From assembly GCF_003067705.1 (NCBI RefSeq), contig NZ_QANL01000004.1, positions 434,001 to 498,000 on the forward strand: a stretch of 64,000 bases of DNA. Direction: 5' to 3'. Shown piece by piece: positions 40,007 to 48,354 of this stretch. Numbering within the stretch: the stretch's first letter is position 1; every line of letters begins with the position of its first letter. This DNA comes from Planctomonas deserti (GTDB taxonomy: Bacteria > Actinomycetota > Actinomycetes > Actinomycetales > Microbacteriaceae). A program made the translations under genes and the position numbers. The notes beneath the pieces are model-generated. The model was not told the DNA's origin. It saw only the letters and a list, made by a program, of their open reading frames with translations, and searched no databases.

Positions 40007-41200
40007 ATGAGCGAGTGGACAGGACGGGCCGCGGACGCGCTGCCCGCGGATGCGGAGCGGGCGACCCTCGTCGGACGCGCGTGGGACGCCGAGGCCGGCG
40101 GGCCCGTCGTCGTGGTCGTGCGGGACGGCGCGGTCCTCGACCTCAGCGCGTCCTTCCCCCTGATGCGCGACCTCACCGAGGCCGACGACCCCGAGGCGGC
40201 GGCGGCCGCGGCATCGGGTCCCGTGCTCGGCACCGTGGACGAGCTGCTGGCGAACACCCCGGCGGACGTCCGCGACGCCAGCCGGCCGTGGCTGCTCTCC
40301 CCCATCGACCTGCAGGTCGTGAAGGCGGCGGGCGTCACCTTCCCGGTCTCCATGCTCGAGCGGATCATCGAGGAGAAGGCCAGGGGCGAGGCGGAGTCCG
40401 CCGACGCCATCCGCCGTGAGGTGCTGGGCGCGCTCGGCAGCGACCTCCGCGACCTCGTGCCGGGCTCGCCGGAGGCGGGACGCCTGAAGACCGTGCTCGT
40501 CGAGCGGGGCCTGTGGAGCCAGTACCTCGAGGTGGGCATCGGCCCGGACGCCGAGATCTTCACGAAGGCGCCGGTGATGGCGACGGTCGGCACCGGCGTT
40601 GACGTCGGCGTGCGCTCGGACTCGGAGTGGAACAACCCCGAGCCGGAGGTCGTGCTCGTCGTCGCCTCGACCGGGCGCATCGTGGGCGCGACCCTCGGCA
40701 ACGACGTGAACCTCCGCGACATCGAGGGCCGCTCGGCCCTATTGCTCGGCCAGGCGAAGGACAACAACGCGTCGGCGGCGATCGGGCCGTTCCTCCGGCT
40801 CTTCGACGACGGCTTCGGGCTGGACGAGCTGCGCCGCGAGACCGTGACCCTCCGCGTCGACGGCGCGGACGGCTTCGTGCTCGAGGCGACCTCTCCGCTG
40901 GCCGAGATCAGCCGCGATCCTGCCGACCTCGCGGCGCAGGCGCTCGGCGCGATGCACCAGTACCCCGACGGCCTTGTGCTGTATCTCGGTACGATGTTCG
41001 CACCGAACGACGACCGGGACGTGCCCGGGCACGGCTTCACCCACCACGTCGACGACATCGTCCGCATTGCGTCCCCGTCGCTCGGCGCCCTCACCAACCG
41101 GGTGCGCCGCACGGAGGACGTCGAGCCGTGGACGTTCGGAATCCACGCCCTTATCGCGAGCCTCGCGGCCCGCGGCCTTCTCCAGGGAGTTCCCGCATGA
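40007..41200 (+). CDS. Fumarylacetoacetate-hydrolase family dehydratase, XylX-like (2-keto-3-deoxy sugar acid dehydratase)
   Basis: A 397-residue FAH-family protein. The C-terminal domain has the metal-binding and active-site pattern SEWNNPEPEVVLVV, GATLGNDVNLRDIEGRSALLLGQAKDNNASAAIGPF and QYPDGLVLYLGTMFAP. This long form matches XylX of Caulobacter and related 2-keto-3-deoxy-pentonate dehydratases, which make 2-oxoglutarate semialdehyde. The next gene encodes the enzyme that uses that product. ATG 40007 was chosen over GTG 40001 because AAGGAG ends six bases before it. Confidence 0.86.
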   Translation: MSEWTGRAADALPADAERATLVGRAWDAEAGGPVVVVVRDGAVLDLSASFPLMRDLTEADDPEAAAAAASGPVLGTVDELLANTPADVRDASRPWLLSPIDLQVVKAAGVTFPVSMLERIIEEKARGEAESADAIRREVLGALGSDLRDLVPGSPEAGRLKTVLVERGLWSQYLEVGIGPDAEIFTKAPVMATVGTGVDVGVRSDSEWNNPEPEVVLVVASTGRIVGATLGNDVNLRDIEGRSALLLGQAKDNNASAAIGPFLRLFDDGFGLDELRRETVTLRVDGADGFVLEATSPLAEISRDPADLAAQALGAMHQYPDGLVLYLGTMFAPNDDRDVPGHGFTHHVDDIVRIASPSLGALTNRVRRTEDVEPWTFGIHALIASLAARGLLQGVPA

Positions 41201-42726
41201 CCAACGCCACCCTCCCCTCCACGGATCCGCGCTCCGGCGTGACCCGCAGCACGGGCATCGAGCCCACGAGCGACGCCGCGGTCGCCGAGCTGACCGCGGC
41301 CGCGGATGCGGCTTTCGCGGCGCTCCGCGACCGCCCCCGCTCCTGGCGCGCGGGACTCCTGCGCGCCCTCGCCGACGGGCTCGAGGAACGCCGCGCGGAC
41401 CTCGTCGCCACGGCGGAGGCCGAGACCGGCCTCGCGGCGACCCCGCGGCTCGACGGCGAGCTCACCCGGAGCGCCTTCCAGCTGCGGCTCTTCGCGGACG
41501 CCGTCGAGGAGGGCGGCTACCTCGAGGCCACGATCGACCACGCCGGGGACACCCCGATGGGCCCGGGTCCCGACATCCGCCGCATGCTCATCCCCATCGG
41601 CCCGGTCGCCGTCTTCGGCGCGAGCAACTTCCCGTTCGCGTTCTCGGTCGCCGGCGGCGACACCGCCTCGGCGCTCGCGGCGGGCAACCCCGTCATCGCG
41701 AAGGCGCACGGATCCCACCCGCTGACCTCGCGCGCGTCGTTCGAGGCGCTCAAGGACGCGGCGGACGCGTACGGCGCCCCCGAGGGCACGATCGGCATCG
41801 TCTACGGGCAGCGCGCCGGGGCGACCCTGGTCGCGGACCCCCGCGTCTCGGCCGTCGGCTTCACCGGGTCGCTCGCAACGGGCAAGATCCTGCTGGAGAT
41901 CATCGAGGGACGCGACCGGCCGATCCCCTTCTACGGCGAGCTCTCGAGCCTCAACCCGCTCATCGTCACGGCCGCCGCGGCCGCCGCCCGGGGCGGCGCC
42001 ATCGCCGACGGACTGTTCACCTCGTTCACCGCGTCCGCCGGGCAGCTCTGCACCAAGCCCGGCATCGCGTTCCTGCCGCGCGGGGCTGAGGCGGACGACC
42101 TCGTCGCCGCGATCGTGTCCCGGGCCGAGGAGGCGGCCGCCCAGCCGCTGCTGAACTCCCGCATCCACGAGGCCTTCGACGAGATCACGGGCCGCCTCGT
42201 CTCCGACGGCCGGGCGCGCCGGCTCGTGTCGTCGCGCCACGGCGACGACGGCTTCACCGTCACGCCCGGCGTCCTCGAGATCGACGCCCGGGACATGACG
42301 GGCTCGGTGACCGAGGAGGCGTTCGGGCCGCTCATCGTCCTCGCCCGCTACGACGACCTCGGTGACGTGCGCACGGGTCTCGCCGCCGTGCCGGACTCGC
42401 TGACCGCGACCATCCACGCCGAGGAGTCCGACCTCGCCGACATCGCCCCGCTGGCGGCCGACCTCCGGGAGCTCGTCGGCCGGCTCGTCTTCAACGGGTA
42501 CCCCACCGGCGTGCGGGTCTCCTGGGGCCAGCACCACGGCGGACCGTGGCCGGCCACGAACTCGGCGCACACCTCGGTGGGCGTCACGGCGATGCGCCGC
42601 TTCCTCCGCCCGATCGCCTGGCAGAGCGCCCCCGAGGCGCTGCTGCCCGAGGAGCTGCGCGACGGCTACGCCGGGGTTCCCCGCCGTGTCGACGGCGAGC
42701 TGCGGCTGGCGGGGTCGCCGCGATGA
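41197..42726 (+). CDS. 2-oxoglutarate semialdehyde (2,5-dioxovalerate) dehydrogenase
   Basis: A 509-residue aldehyde dehydrogenase. The cofactor region has IGPVAVFGASNFPFAFSVAGGDTASALAAGNPVIAKAH. The catalytic Cys is near residue 285 in SAGQLCTKPG, and EEAFGPLIVLARY is near 370. The N-terminal RSWRAGLLRALADGLEERR and the C-terminal GQHHGGPWPATNSAHTSVG are typical of ketoglutarate-semialdehyde dehydrogenases of the Weimberg-type pathway. It should yield 2-oxoglutarate, feeding the TCA cycle. It overlaps both neighbours as ATGA. Confidence 0.9.
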   Translation: MTNATLPSTDPRSGVTRSTGIEPTSDAAVAELTAAADAAFAALRDRPRSWRAGLLRALADGLEERRADLVATAEAETGLAATPRLDGELTRSAFQLRLFADAVEEGGYLEATIDHAGDTPMGPGPDIRRMLIPIGPVAVFGASNFPFAFSVAGGDTASALAAGNPVIAKAHGSHPLTSRASFEALKDAADAYGAPEGTIGIVYGQRAGATLVADPRVSAVGFTGSLATGKILLEIIEGRDRPIPFYGELSSLNPLIVTAAAAAARGGAIADGLFTSFTASAGQLCTKPGIAFLPRGAEADDLVAAIVSRAEEAAAQPLLNSRIHEAFDEITGRLVSDGRARRLVSSRHGDDGFTVTPGVLEIDARDMTGSVTEEAFGPLIVLARYDDLGDVRTGLAAVPDSLTATIHAEESDLADIAPLAADLRELVGRLVFNGYPTGVRVSWGQHHGGPWPATNSAHTSVGVTAMRRFLRPIAWQSAPEALLPEELRDGYAGVPRRVDGELRLAGSPR

Positions 42727-43502
42727 GCCAGCCGGCCGCATCCGCCGCATCCTCGGCGTCGTCGGCCCGCTCCTTCCTCGGCGCCTCCGACGCCCGCACC
42801 CCGGCGGCCCGCCTGGGCGTCGCCGTGGTGCACGACCTCGTGAGCGCCATCGTGACGGGCGAGGTGCCGGCCGGGGAGTCGCTGCCCCCCGAGGGCACGC
42901 TCAGCGCCCACTTCGGCGTGAGCCGCACGGTGGTGCGCGAGTCGGTGAAGCGCATCGAGGAGAAGGGGCTGGTGACCGTCGTGCAGGGCCGCGGCACCCG
43001 CGTCGAGCCCGCGGACTCCTGGAACATGCTCGACCCCGTCGTGCTGGGCGCCCTCGTCGAGAACGACGACTCGCTCGGCGTGCTCGACGAGCTCGCCACG
43101 GTCCGCAGCGCGCTCGAGGGCTCGATGTCGGCGGACGCGGCGAGGCGGCGGAGCGACGCCGACGTCGCCGCGCTGCGCCACGCCCTCGACCACATGGCCG
43201 AGACGATCGCCGACGGCGAGGCGTACAGCCAGGCGGACGTCGACTTCCACTTCCTCGTCATGGCCTTCTCCGGCAACCGGCTCGCCGAGAACATCACCCG
43301 GGTGCTGTTCCAGCGCGCGCGGGAAAGCATCCGCTTCACGGGTGCCCCCACCGACGAGGCGTTCCGGGCGACGCTCGACGAGCACCGCCGCATCCTCGAT
43401 GCCATCGAGGCCGGTGACGCGGCGGAGGCGGAGGCGGCCATGCGCGCCCACATCGTGGACGCGTGGCAGCGCCGGCGCCTGCCGAACGCGAAGCACGGCT
43501 GA
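42723..43502 (+). CDS. GntR/FadR (FCD)-family regulator of the sugar-acid operon
   Basis: A 259-residue regulator. A 25-residue Ala/Ser-rich N-terminus precedes the winged helix (VVHDLVSAIVTGEVPAGESLPPEGTLSAHFGVSRTVVRESVKRIEEKGLV). The FCD effector domain has the metal-binding pattern with Asp, His and Glu (LDELATVRSALEG, DVDFHFLVMAFSGN, DEHRRILDAIEAGD). It is the last gene of the operon and probably controls it, with a keto-deoxy acid or sugar acid as effector. The TGTGATG elements at 33564 and 45744 are candidate sites. ATG 42723 overlaps the preceding stop. Confidence 0.9.
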   Translation: MSQPAASAASSASSARSFLGASDARTPAARLGVAVVHDLVSAIVTGEVPAGESLPPEGTLSAHFGVSRTVVRESVKRIEEKGLVTVVQGRGTRVEPADSWNMLDPVVLGALVENDDSLGVLDELATVRSALEGSMSADAARRRSDADVAALRHALDHMAETIADGEAYSQADVDFHFLVMAFSGNRLAENITRVLFQRARESIRFTGAPTDEAFRATLDEHRRILDAIEAGDAAEAEAAMRAHIVDAWQRRRLPNAKHG

Positions 43503-43541
43503 GGCACGGACCGCGGACGAGCTGCGGATAAGCGCCTGGCG

Positions 43542-43880
43542 TCAGTCCAGGTGCCACGCCTCCTCGAGCATCTCCCAGTTCGGCGCGTCCGAGCCGTCGG
43601 TGAACGGGAGCTGGCAGGGCCCGGTGCGCGCCCACCAGCGCTGCGTGGCCTCGTCCTCCGCCATCCGCGCCTGGTCGGCCTCGTAGTCCTCGCCCACGTA
43701 CTCGAAGTAGCCGAAGATCACGTCGCCGAGCACGAAGATCGTGAAGTTGCGGATGCCGCACGCCGTGATCGTCGCCTCCACCTGGGGCCACACGTCGCGG
43801 TGCAGCGCGAGGTACTCCTCGCGCAGCTCCGGGCGGAGACGGGCGGCCATGCCGTAGCGCACGGGCGCGACGCCGGTCAC
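43542..43880 (-). CDS. L-rhamnose/L-fucose mutarotase-family protein (RhaM-like)
   Basis: A 112-residue protein of the RhaM family. PVRYGMAARLRPELREEYLALHRDVWPQV, NFTIFVLGDVIFGYFEYVG and the C-terminal WEMLEEAWHLD are the usual signature, including the conserved His. It interconverts anomers of deoxysugars before oxidation. The GTG start overlaps the lactonase-like gene's stop as GTGA. It is the last gene of the trio reductase-lactonase-mutarotase and converges on the FadR-type gene with a 39-base gap. Confidence 0.9.
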   Translation of the reverse strand: MTGVAPVRYGMAARLRPELREEYLALHRDVWPQVEATITACGIRNFTIFVLGDVIFGYFEYVGEDYEADQARMAEDEATQRWWARTGPCQLPFTDGSDAPNWEMLEEAWHLD

Positions 43881-44734
43881 GCGGCCCTCCGGACCGGGAA
43901 ACGGTAGAAGGACTCCGCCGTCCCGCCGAGGACCGCGGCCCGCTCGTCGGCGCTGAGGGTCGACACGATCTCCGTCACGGTCGCCCAGGTGCGCTCGTAG
44001 CCCCCGGCCAGCACCGAGATCGGCCAGTCGCCGCCGTAGAGCAGGCGGTCGGGGCCGAACAGCTCGAGCGCGTCCTCCACGAACGGCCGGACGCCGTCGA
44101 CCGTCCAGTCGCCGAGGTCACCGACGCTCGAGTACAGGCCGGAGAGCTTGGCGCAGGTGCGCGGGTTCGCTGCCGCCTCCGCCAGGAGGGAGCGCCAGGC
44201 GGCCCGCTCGGCCGACCCCTGCCCGATCGGCGGCTTGCCGAGGTGGTCGATCACGATGCGCAGGTCGGGATGCCGCGCCTCGATCCCGGGGAGCTCGGCG
44301 AGGGCCGCGGGCCCGGACGTCACGAAGTCGAAGCCCAGATCGGCGCGCACGAGCTCGGCGAGGCCGCGGTCGACGTGCGGCTGGGCGAGCCAGCCGCCCT
44401 CCCGCTCGTGGATGAGCACCCGCACGCCCACGACGAGGGGCGATCGGCGCAACGAGGCGAGGTGTTCCGGCAGGTCGTCGGGGCGGTCGAGGGGAGCCCA
44501 CGCCACCACCCCGACGACCTCCGGGTGCCGGGCCGCGACCTCCAGCATCAGCTCCGTGTCCTCCGCGTTGTCGGCGGCCTGCACGAGCACGGTGCCCTCG
44601 ATGCCGAGCCGGCCGAGCGTCGGGGCGAGCTCCTCGAATGCGACGGTGCGGTGCAGCTCGCCCATCCCCGGCCCGAGCCAGGGGTAGTCCGCGCGCGCCA
44701 GATCCCAAACGTGCTGGTGGGCGTCGACGATCAC
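43877..44734 (-). CDS. Amidohydrolase-family lactonase, L-fuconolactonase-like
   Basis: A 285-residue TIM-barrel hydrolase. The first strand has IVDAHQHVWDLARADYPWL, with the HxH pair, and later LRIVIDHLGKPPIGQG and DRLLYGGDWPISVLAGGY, with the conserved His and Asp. This is the COG3618 pattern, which includes L-fuconolactonase and L-rhamnono-lactonase. It should open the lactone produced by the aldo-keto reductase encoded just upstream. The GTG start at 44734 overlaps the reductase stop as GTGA, and its own stop overlaps the mutarotase start. Confidence 0.88.
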   Translation of the reverse strand: MIVDAHQHVWDLARADYPWLGPGMGELHRTVAFEELAPTLGRLGIEGTVLVQAADNAEDTELMLEVAARHPEVVGVVAWAPLDRPDDLPEHLASLRRSPLVVGVRVLIHEREGGWLAQPHVDRGLAELVRADLGFDFVTSGPAALAELPGIEARHPDLRIVIDHLGKPPIGQGSAERAAWRSLLAEAAANPRTCAKLSGLYSSVGDLGDWTVDGVRPFVEDALELFGPDRLLYGGDWPISVLAGGYERTWATVTEIVSTLSADERAAVLGGTAESFYRFPVRRAA

Positions 44735-45651
44735 CGCACGCTCTCCAGCTCGTCCCAGAGGGCGTCCGGGATGTCCCTCGCGTAGCGGGCCACGCTCGAC
44801 CCGACCTGCTCCGCGGTGCGGGTGCCGATCACGACGGACACGACGGCGGGGTGCCGCAGCGGGAACTGCACTGCCGCGTCCGGCAGCGTCACCCCGTGGC
44901 GCGCGCACACGTCGGCCATGGCCCGGGCCCGGTCGAGGAGTTCCTGCGGCGCCTGGGCGTAGTCGAACCGGGCATCGGCCGGAACCTCGGCGCGGCTCAG
45001 CAGGCCGGAGTTGTAGATCGCGGCGGCGACGACGGCGACGCCGCGCTCCTCGGCCAGCGGCAGCAGGTCCTCCTCGGCGGTCCGGTCGAGCAGCGTGTAT
45101 CGCCCGGCGACCATGACGATGTCGACGTCCGTTCGGCGCACGAACTCGGCGAGCATCGCGGACTGGTTCATGCCCGCGCCGATCGCGCGGACGACCCCCT
45201 GGTCGCGCAGCTCGACGAGCGCGTCGACGCCGGTCGTCGACGCGGCCTCCCAGTGGTCGTCCGGGTCGTGGAGGTAGGCGATGTCGATGCGGTCGAGCCC
45301 CAGCCGCCCGAGGCTCTCCTCGACCGAGCGCAGGATCCCGTCACGGCTGAAGTCCCACTCGCGGCGGTGGGTGGCGGGGGTGAAGAAGCCGTGCCCGTCG
45401 GACTCCCCGGCCGCCGCTCGCTCCGGCGTCGGGACGAGGGCCCGCCCGACCTTCGTGGACAGGAGATAGGAGTCGCGATCCCGGCCGCGCAGGGCCGCGC
45501 CGAGGCGCCGCTCGGACAGGCCGATGCCGTAGTGCGGGGCGGTGTCGAAGTAGCGGATGCCGGCGTCCCACGCGGCGTCGACGGCGGCGAGGGAGGCCTC
45601 ATCCGTGGTCTCCCGGTTGAGATTGCCGAACTGGGCTGCGCCGAGACCCAC
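44731..45651 (-). CDS. Aldo-keto reductase, L-fucose dehydrogenase (D-threo-aldose 1-dehydrogenase)-like
   Basis: The canonical GTG start gives 306 residues with the AKR barrel: VGLGAAQFGNLNRE, YFDTAPHYGIGLSERRLG (Asp, Tyr), STKVGR (Lys) and DIAYLHDPDDHW (His). This is the D-threo-aldose/L-fucose dehydrogenase branch. Homologues begin about 14 residues earlier. In frame, an ATC at 45691-45693 lies seven bases after GAGGAGG and would add RARPAPRGLSLTE, a typical N-terminus. So the true start may be a non-canonical ATC. It oxidises a sugar at C1 to the lactone used by the next gene. Confidence 0.85.
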   Translation of the reverse strand: MGLGAAQFGNLNRETTDEASLAAVDAAWDAGIRYFDTAPHYGIGLSERRLGAALRGRDRDSYLLSTKVGRALVPTPERAAAGESDGHGFFTPATHRREWDFSRDGILRSVEESLGRLGLDRIDIAYLHDPDDHWEAASTTGVDALVELRDQGVVRAIGAGMNQSAMLAEFVRRTDVDIVMVAGRYTLLDRTAEEDLLPLAEERGVAVVAAAIYNSGLLSRAEVPADARFDYAQAPQELLDRARAMADVCARHGVTLPDAAVQFPLRHPAVVSVVIGTRTAEQVGSSVARYARDIPDALWDELESVR

Positions 45652-45731
45652 CTCGGTCAGGCTCAGACCGCGGGGTGCGGGTCGGGCGCGGATGGCCGGT
45701 CCTCCTCGTCGAGATGGCTGTGCGTTGAGAG

Positions 45732-45744
45732 ATAGTACATCACA
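45732..45744 (-). promoter_or_regulatory. Promoter/operator element TGTGATG-TACTAT of the reductase-lactonase-mutarotase trio
   Basis: On the minus strand, TGTGATG (45744-45738) followed directly by a -10-like TACTAT (45737-45732). The same arrangement stands before the sugar-acid operon at 33564. It lies about 40 bases from the ATC and 80 bases from the GTG of the reductase. Confidence 0.5.
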
Positions 45745-45783
45745 CGACCGCGGCCAGGCGGCCCGGCGCCTCGCCCAGGGCTG

Positions 45784-46302
45784 TCAGTCCGTGGACTCCC
45801 AGGGCTGACGCGTCTCCGGCGCCGGCGTGAGCGGAATCACCACGACCGGCCGGTGCTGGTGGTGGGCGAGGTGCACCGCGACCGAGCCGGTGAGGAACTC
45901 CTGAATGCTCCCGCGCAGGCCGGGCTCGCGCGTGCCGACCACGATCATGGCGGCGTCGAGCTTGCTCGCGAGCGCACTGAGGGCGCGCGCCGGTTCCCCC
46001 GTCAGCATCCGCGTCGACCAGGGGATGCCGCGATCGTGGAGCTCCTGCTCGATGTCCTGGCGCAGAGCCGAGGGGAAGCGCGCCTCCTCGTCCCCGCCCT
46101 CCTCCAGCAGCCCCGGGTCGACGGGCAGCGACACGAGGGACCCGTCGGGCAGGGCCTCGATGAGGTAGTGCCCGACATCCACGTGCGCGCAGACGAGTTC
46201 GGCGCCGAACGCCTCCGCGAACGCCGCGGCGCCGCCGACGACGGACGCGGCCCGCCGCTGCACGACGCCGACAAGAACGACCGGTCTCCGGTTATGGTCC
46301 AT
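45784..46302 (-). CDS. Universal stress protein (UspA family)
   Basis: A 172-residue single-domain USP. PVVLVGVVQRRAASVVGGAAAFAEAFGAELVCAHV is the first beta-alpha unit, and the ATP-binding end is MIVVGTREPGLRGSIQEFLTGSVAVHLAHHQHRPVVVIP. The motif G-2x-G-9x-G-S/T is intact in GTREPGLRGS. It binds ATP and is usually induced under stress, with no defined target here. It lies alone, 90 bases from the reductase gene and facing away from the SDR gene. Confidence 0.93.
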   Translation of the reverse strand: MDHNRRPVVLVGVVQRRAASVVGGAAAFAEAFGAELVCAHVDVGHYLIEALPDGSLVSLPVDPGLLEEGGDEEARFPSALRQDIEQELHDRGIPWSTRMLTGEPARALSALASKLDAAMIVVGTREPGLRGSIQEFLTGSVAVHLAHHQHRPVVVIPLTPAPETRQPWESTD

Positions 46303-46504
46303 GGCGCCCGCCTTCCTCGGCCGAATCGCTCGGATACCGTCATTGTGACATCCGAGCACCCCGGGCGGCAGGGGTGAATTCCCCCCGGCGCCGGAATGCC
46401 TGCCGCCCCCGGGTCCGCGGCGCGCGAGCCCGCGCGGGAAGCCGGTGCGCGGCGTAGCGTCGCAGCACATCCCGCCCACCCCCGGCAAGGAACGGAGCCC
46501 TCCC

Positions 46505-47491
46505 ATGGCACGCAGGAAGCCCGTCGTCGTCATCACCGGCGCGTCGAGCGGCATCGGCCGCGCGACCGCCCTCCGCTTCGCTCGGAAGGGCGCGTCCGTT
46601 GTGCTCGCGGGGAGGCGGATCGCCGCGCTGCGCTCCCTCGCCGACGAGTGCGAGCGGCTCGGCGCCACCGCGATCGCCGTGCCGACGGACGTGTCGGACG
46701 AGAGCGCCGTCGACGCGCTCGCGGACGCCGCCGTCGCCCGCTTCGGGCGGGTCGACGTCTGGGTCAACTGCGCGGCCGTCTCCTTCTTCTCGCCCATCGG
46801 CGAGGTGCCCATGGCGGACTTCCGCCGGGTGATCGACGTCAACGTGCTGGGCTACGTGCACGGCTGCCGCGCCGCCCTGCGGGTCATGCGCCCCCGGCGC
46901 CGCGGCGTCATCGTCAACGTGTCGTCGATCGTCGGTGTCGTGCCGCAGCCGTACACGTCGGCGTACTCGATGTCGAAGGCGGCGGTGCGGGCGCTCGGGG
47001 TGAGCATCCGGTCCGAACTGAGGCTGGCGGGCGAGACGGGCATCCGCATCTCCACCGTGCTGCCGGCGACGATCGACACCCCGTTCTTCAGTCACGCGGC
47101 CAACTACACGGGCCGCAAGGTGAAGGCGATGCCGCCCGTCTATACCCCGGAGCGCGTGGCGCGGACGATCGTGAAGCAGGCGGCGGCACCCCGTCGCGAG
47201 GTCGCCGTCGGGCCGATGGGCAAGGCCATGACCCTCCAGCACGCGATGACGCCCGGGTTCGTCGAGGGCATGATGGCCGTGCAGGTGGAGCACGGCCACC
47301 TCGCCCACACCGCGAAGGAACCCGCGACGGACGGGAACCTGCACACGCCGTCCACGGATCCCGGTGACGCCCGGGTGGACGGGGGCTGGCACGGCCGGCG
47401 GAAGACCGCGACGCGACGCCTGCTGACGCTGGGCCTGGTCGGCGCGGGGGCCGGCGCGCTCGCGCTGCGCCGCAGGACGGGCGGCGCGTGA
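46505..47491 (+). CDS. SDR-family oxidoreductase with C-terminal hydrophobic anchor
   Basis: A 328-residue short-chain dehydrogenase. The cofactor motif TGASSGIG is at about residues 11-18, NCAA in place of NNAG, and the catalytic Tyr-x3-Lys is in SAYSMSKAAV (about residue 158). The N-terminus, RRKPVVVITG, favours NADP. A C-terminal tail ends in TLGLVGAGAGALALRRRTGG, a single hydrophobic segment. The substrate is unknown. ATG 46505 follows AAGGAACGGAG. The stop overlaps the aldolase start as GTGA. Confidence 0.88.
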   Translation: MARRKPVVVITGASSGIGRATALRFARKGASVVLAGRRIAALRSLADECERLGATAIAVPTDVSDESAVDALADAAVARFGRVDVWVNCAAVSFFSPIGEVPMADFRRVIDVNVLGYVHGCRAALRVMRPRRRGVIVNVSSIVGVVPQPYTSAYSMSKAAVRALGVSIRSELRLAGETGIRISTVLPATIDTPFFSHAANYTGRKVKAMPPVYTPERVARTIVKQAAAPRREVAVGPMGKAMTLQHAMTPGFVEGMMAVQVEHGHLAHTAKEPATDGNLHTPSTDPGDARVDGGWHGRRKTATRRLLTLGLVGAGAGALALRRRTGGA

Positions 47492-48354
47492 GCGCACCGC
47501 CCTCGGGGTCGCGCTTCCCGCCCGCGCCGGGCACCGCATCGCTCGGCGCCTGGCTGACCCTCACCGAGCCGCTCGCGGGCTACCTGCTCGCGGGCTCAGG
47601 CTTCGACTGGCTGTGCGTCGACGAGCAGCACGGCGGCGCCGGCCCGGCGGACACCGCGCGCCTGATCGGTGCCGTGGCCGCTGCGGCGGCTGCGGGTGTG
47701 AGTGATGCGGCTGGGGCGGCCGGTGGTCCGGCTGGGGCTGGGAGCGGTGCGGCTGGCGCGACGGGTCCCGATTCCGCGACCGAGGTACTCGTGCGCGTGC
47801 CGTGGAACCGGCCGGAGCACATCGGCCGCGCCCTCGACAGCGGCGCCCGCGGCGTGATCGTGCCCATGGTCGAGTCCGCCGCGGAGGCCGGCGAGGCAGC
47901 GGCCTCCTGCCGCTATCCACCGCACGGGCGGCGCAGTTGGGGTCCCTCACGCACCGGCTACGCGGTGCCCGGCGCGGGGGCCGTGGGCGAGTCCAACGAC
48001 CGGGTGCTGTGCCTCGTGATGATCGAGACGCCGGCCGCCCTCGACCGGGTCGAAGAGATCGCAGGGGTTCCCGGTGTCGACGGCATCTTCGTGGGACCGT
48101 TCGACCTGTCGATCGCGCTCGGCCGACCGGTCGATGACGTCCTGGCCGACGGCGGGCCGGACGCGCCGCTTCCCCGGATCGTGGCCGCCTGCCGGGCGGT
48201 GGGCGTGCTGGCCGGCGCGTACGCGGGCTCGGTGGAGCGGGCGGCCGCGCTGCGCGACCGCGGCTTCGACCTGCTCGCGGTCGCGTCGGACGCCGACCTG
48301 CTGCAGTCGGCGGCGCGGGCCGCCGCGACCGACGCGCGGACCCGCCTGCGCTGA
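47488..48354 (+). CDS. HpcH/HpaI-family aldolase (2-keto-3-deoxy acid aldolase type)
   Basis: A 288-residue class II aldolase-like protein. LGAWLTLTEPLAGYLLAGSGFDWLCVDEQHGG is the metal-site start, then VRVPWNRPEHIGRALDSGARGVIVPMVESAAEA, the metal-binding CLVMIETPAAL (Glu) and GIFVGPFDLSIALG (Asp). The family cleaves 2-keto-3-deoxy sugar acids to pyruvate and an aldehyde. Residues about 60-90 are an Ala/Gly-rich insertion with codon use unlike the rest of the gene. Its start overlaps the SDR stop. It could serve the sugar-acid regulon but lies in another unit. Confidence 0.86.
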   Translation: MSAPPSGSRFPPAPGTASLGAWLTLTEPLAGYLLAGSGFDWLCVDEQHGGAGPADTARLIGAVAAAAAAGVSDAAGAAGGPAGAGSGAAGATGPDSATEVLVRVPWNRPEHIGRALDSGARGVIVPMVESAAEAGEAAASCRYPPHGRRSWGPSRTGYAVPGAGAVGESNDRVLCLVMIETPAALDRVEEIAGVPGVDGIFVGPFDLSIALGRPVDDVLADGGPDAPLPRIVAACRAVGVLAGAYAGSVERAAALRDRGFDLLAVASDADLLQSAARAAATDARTRLR

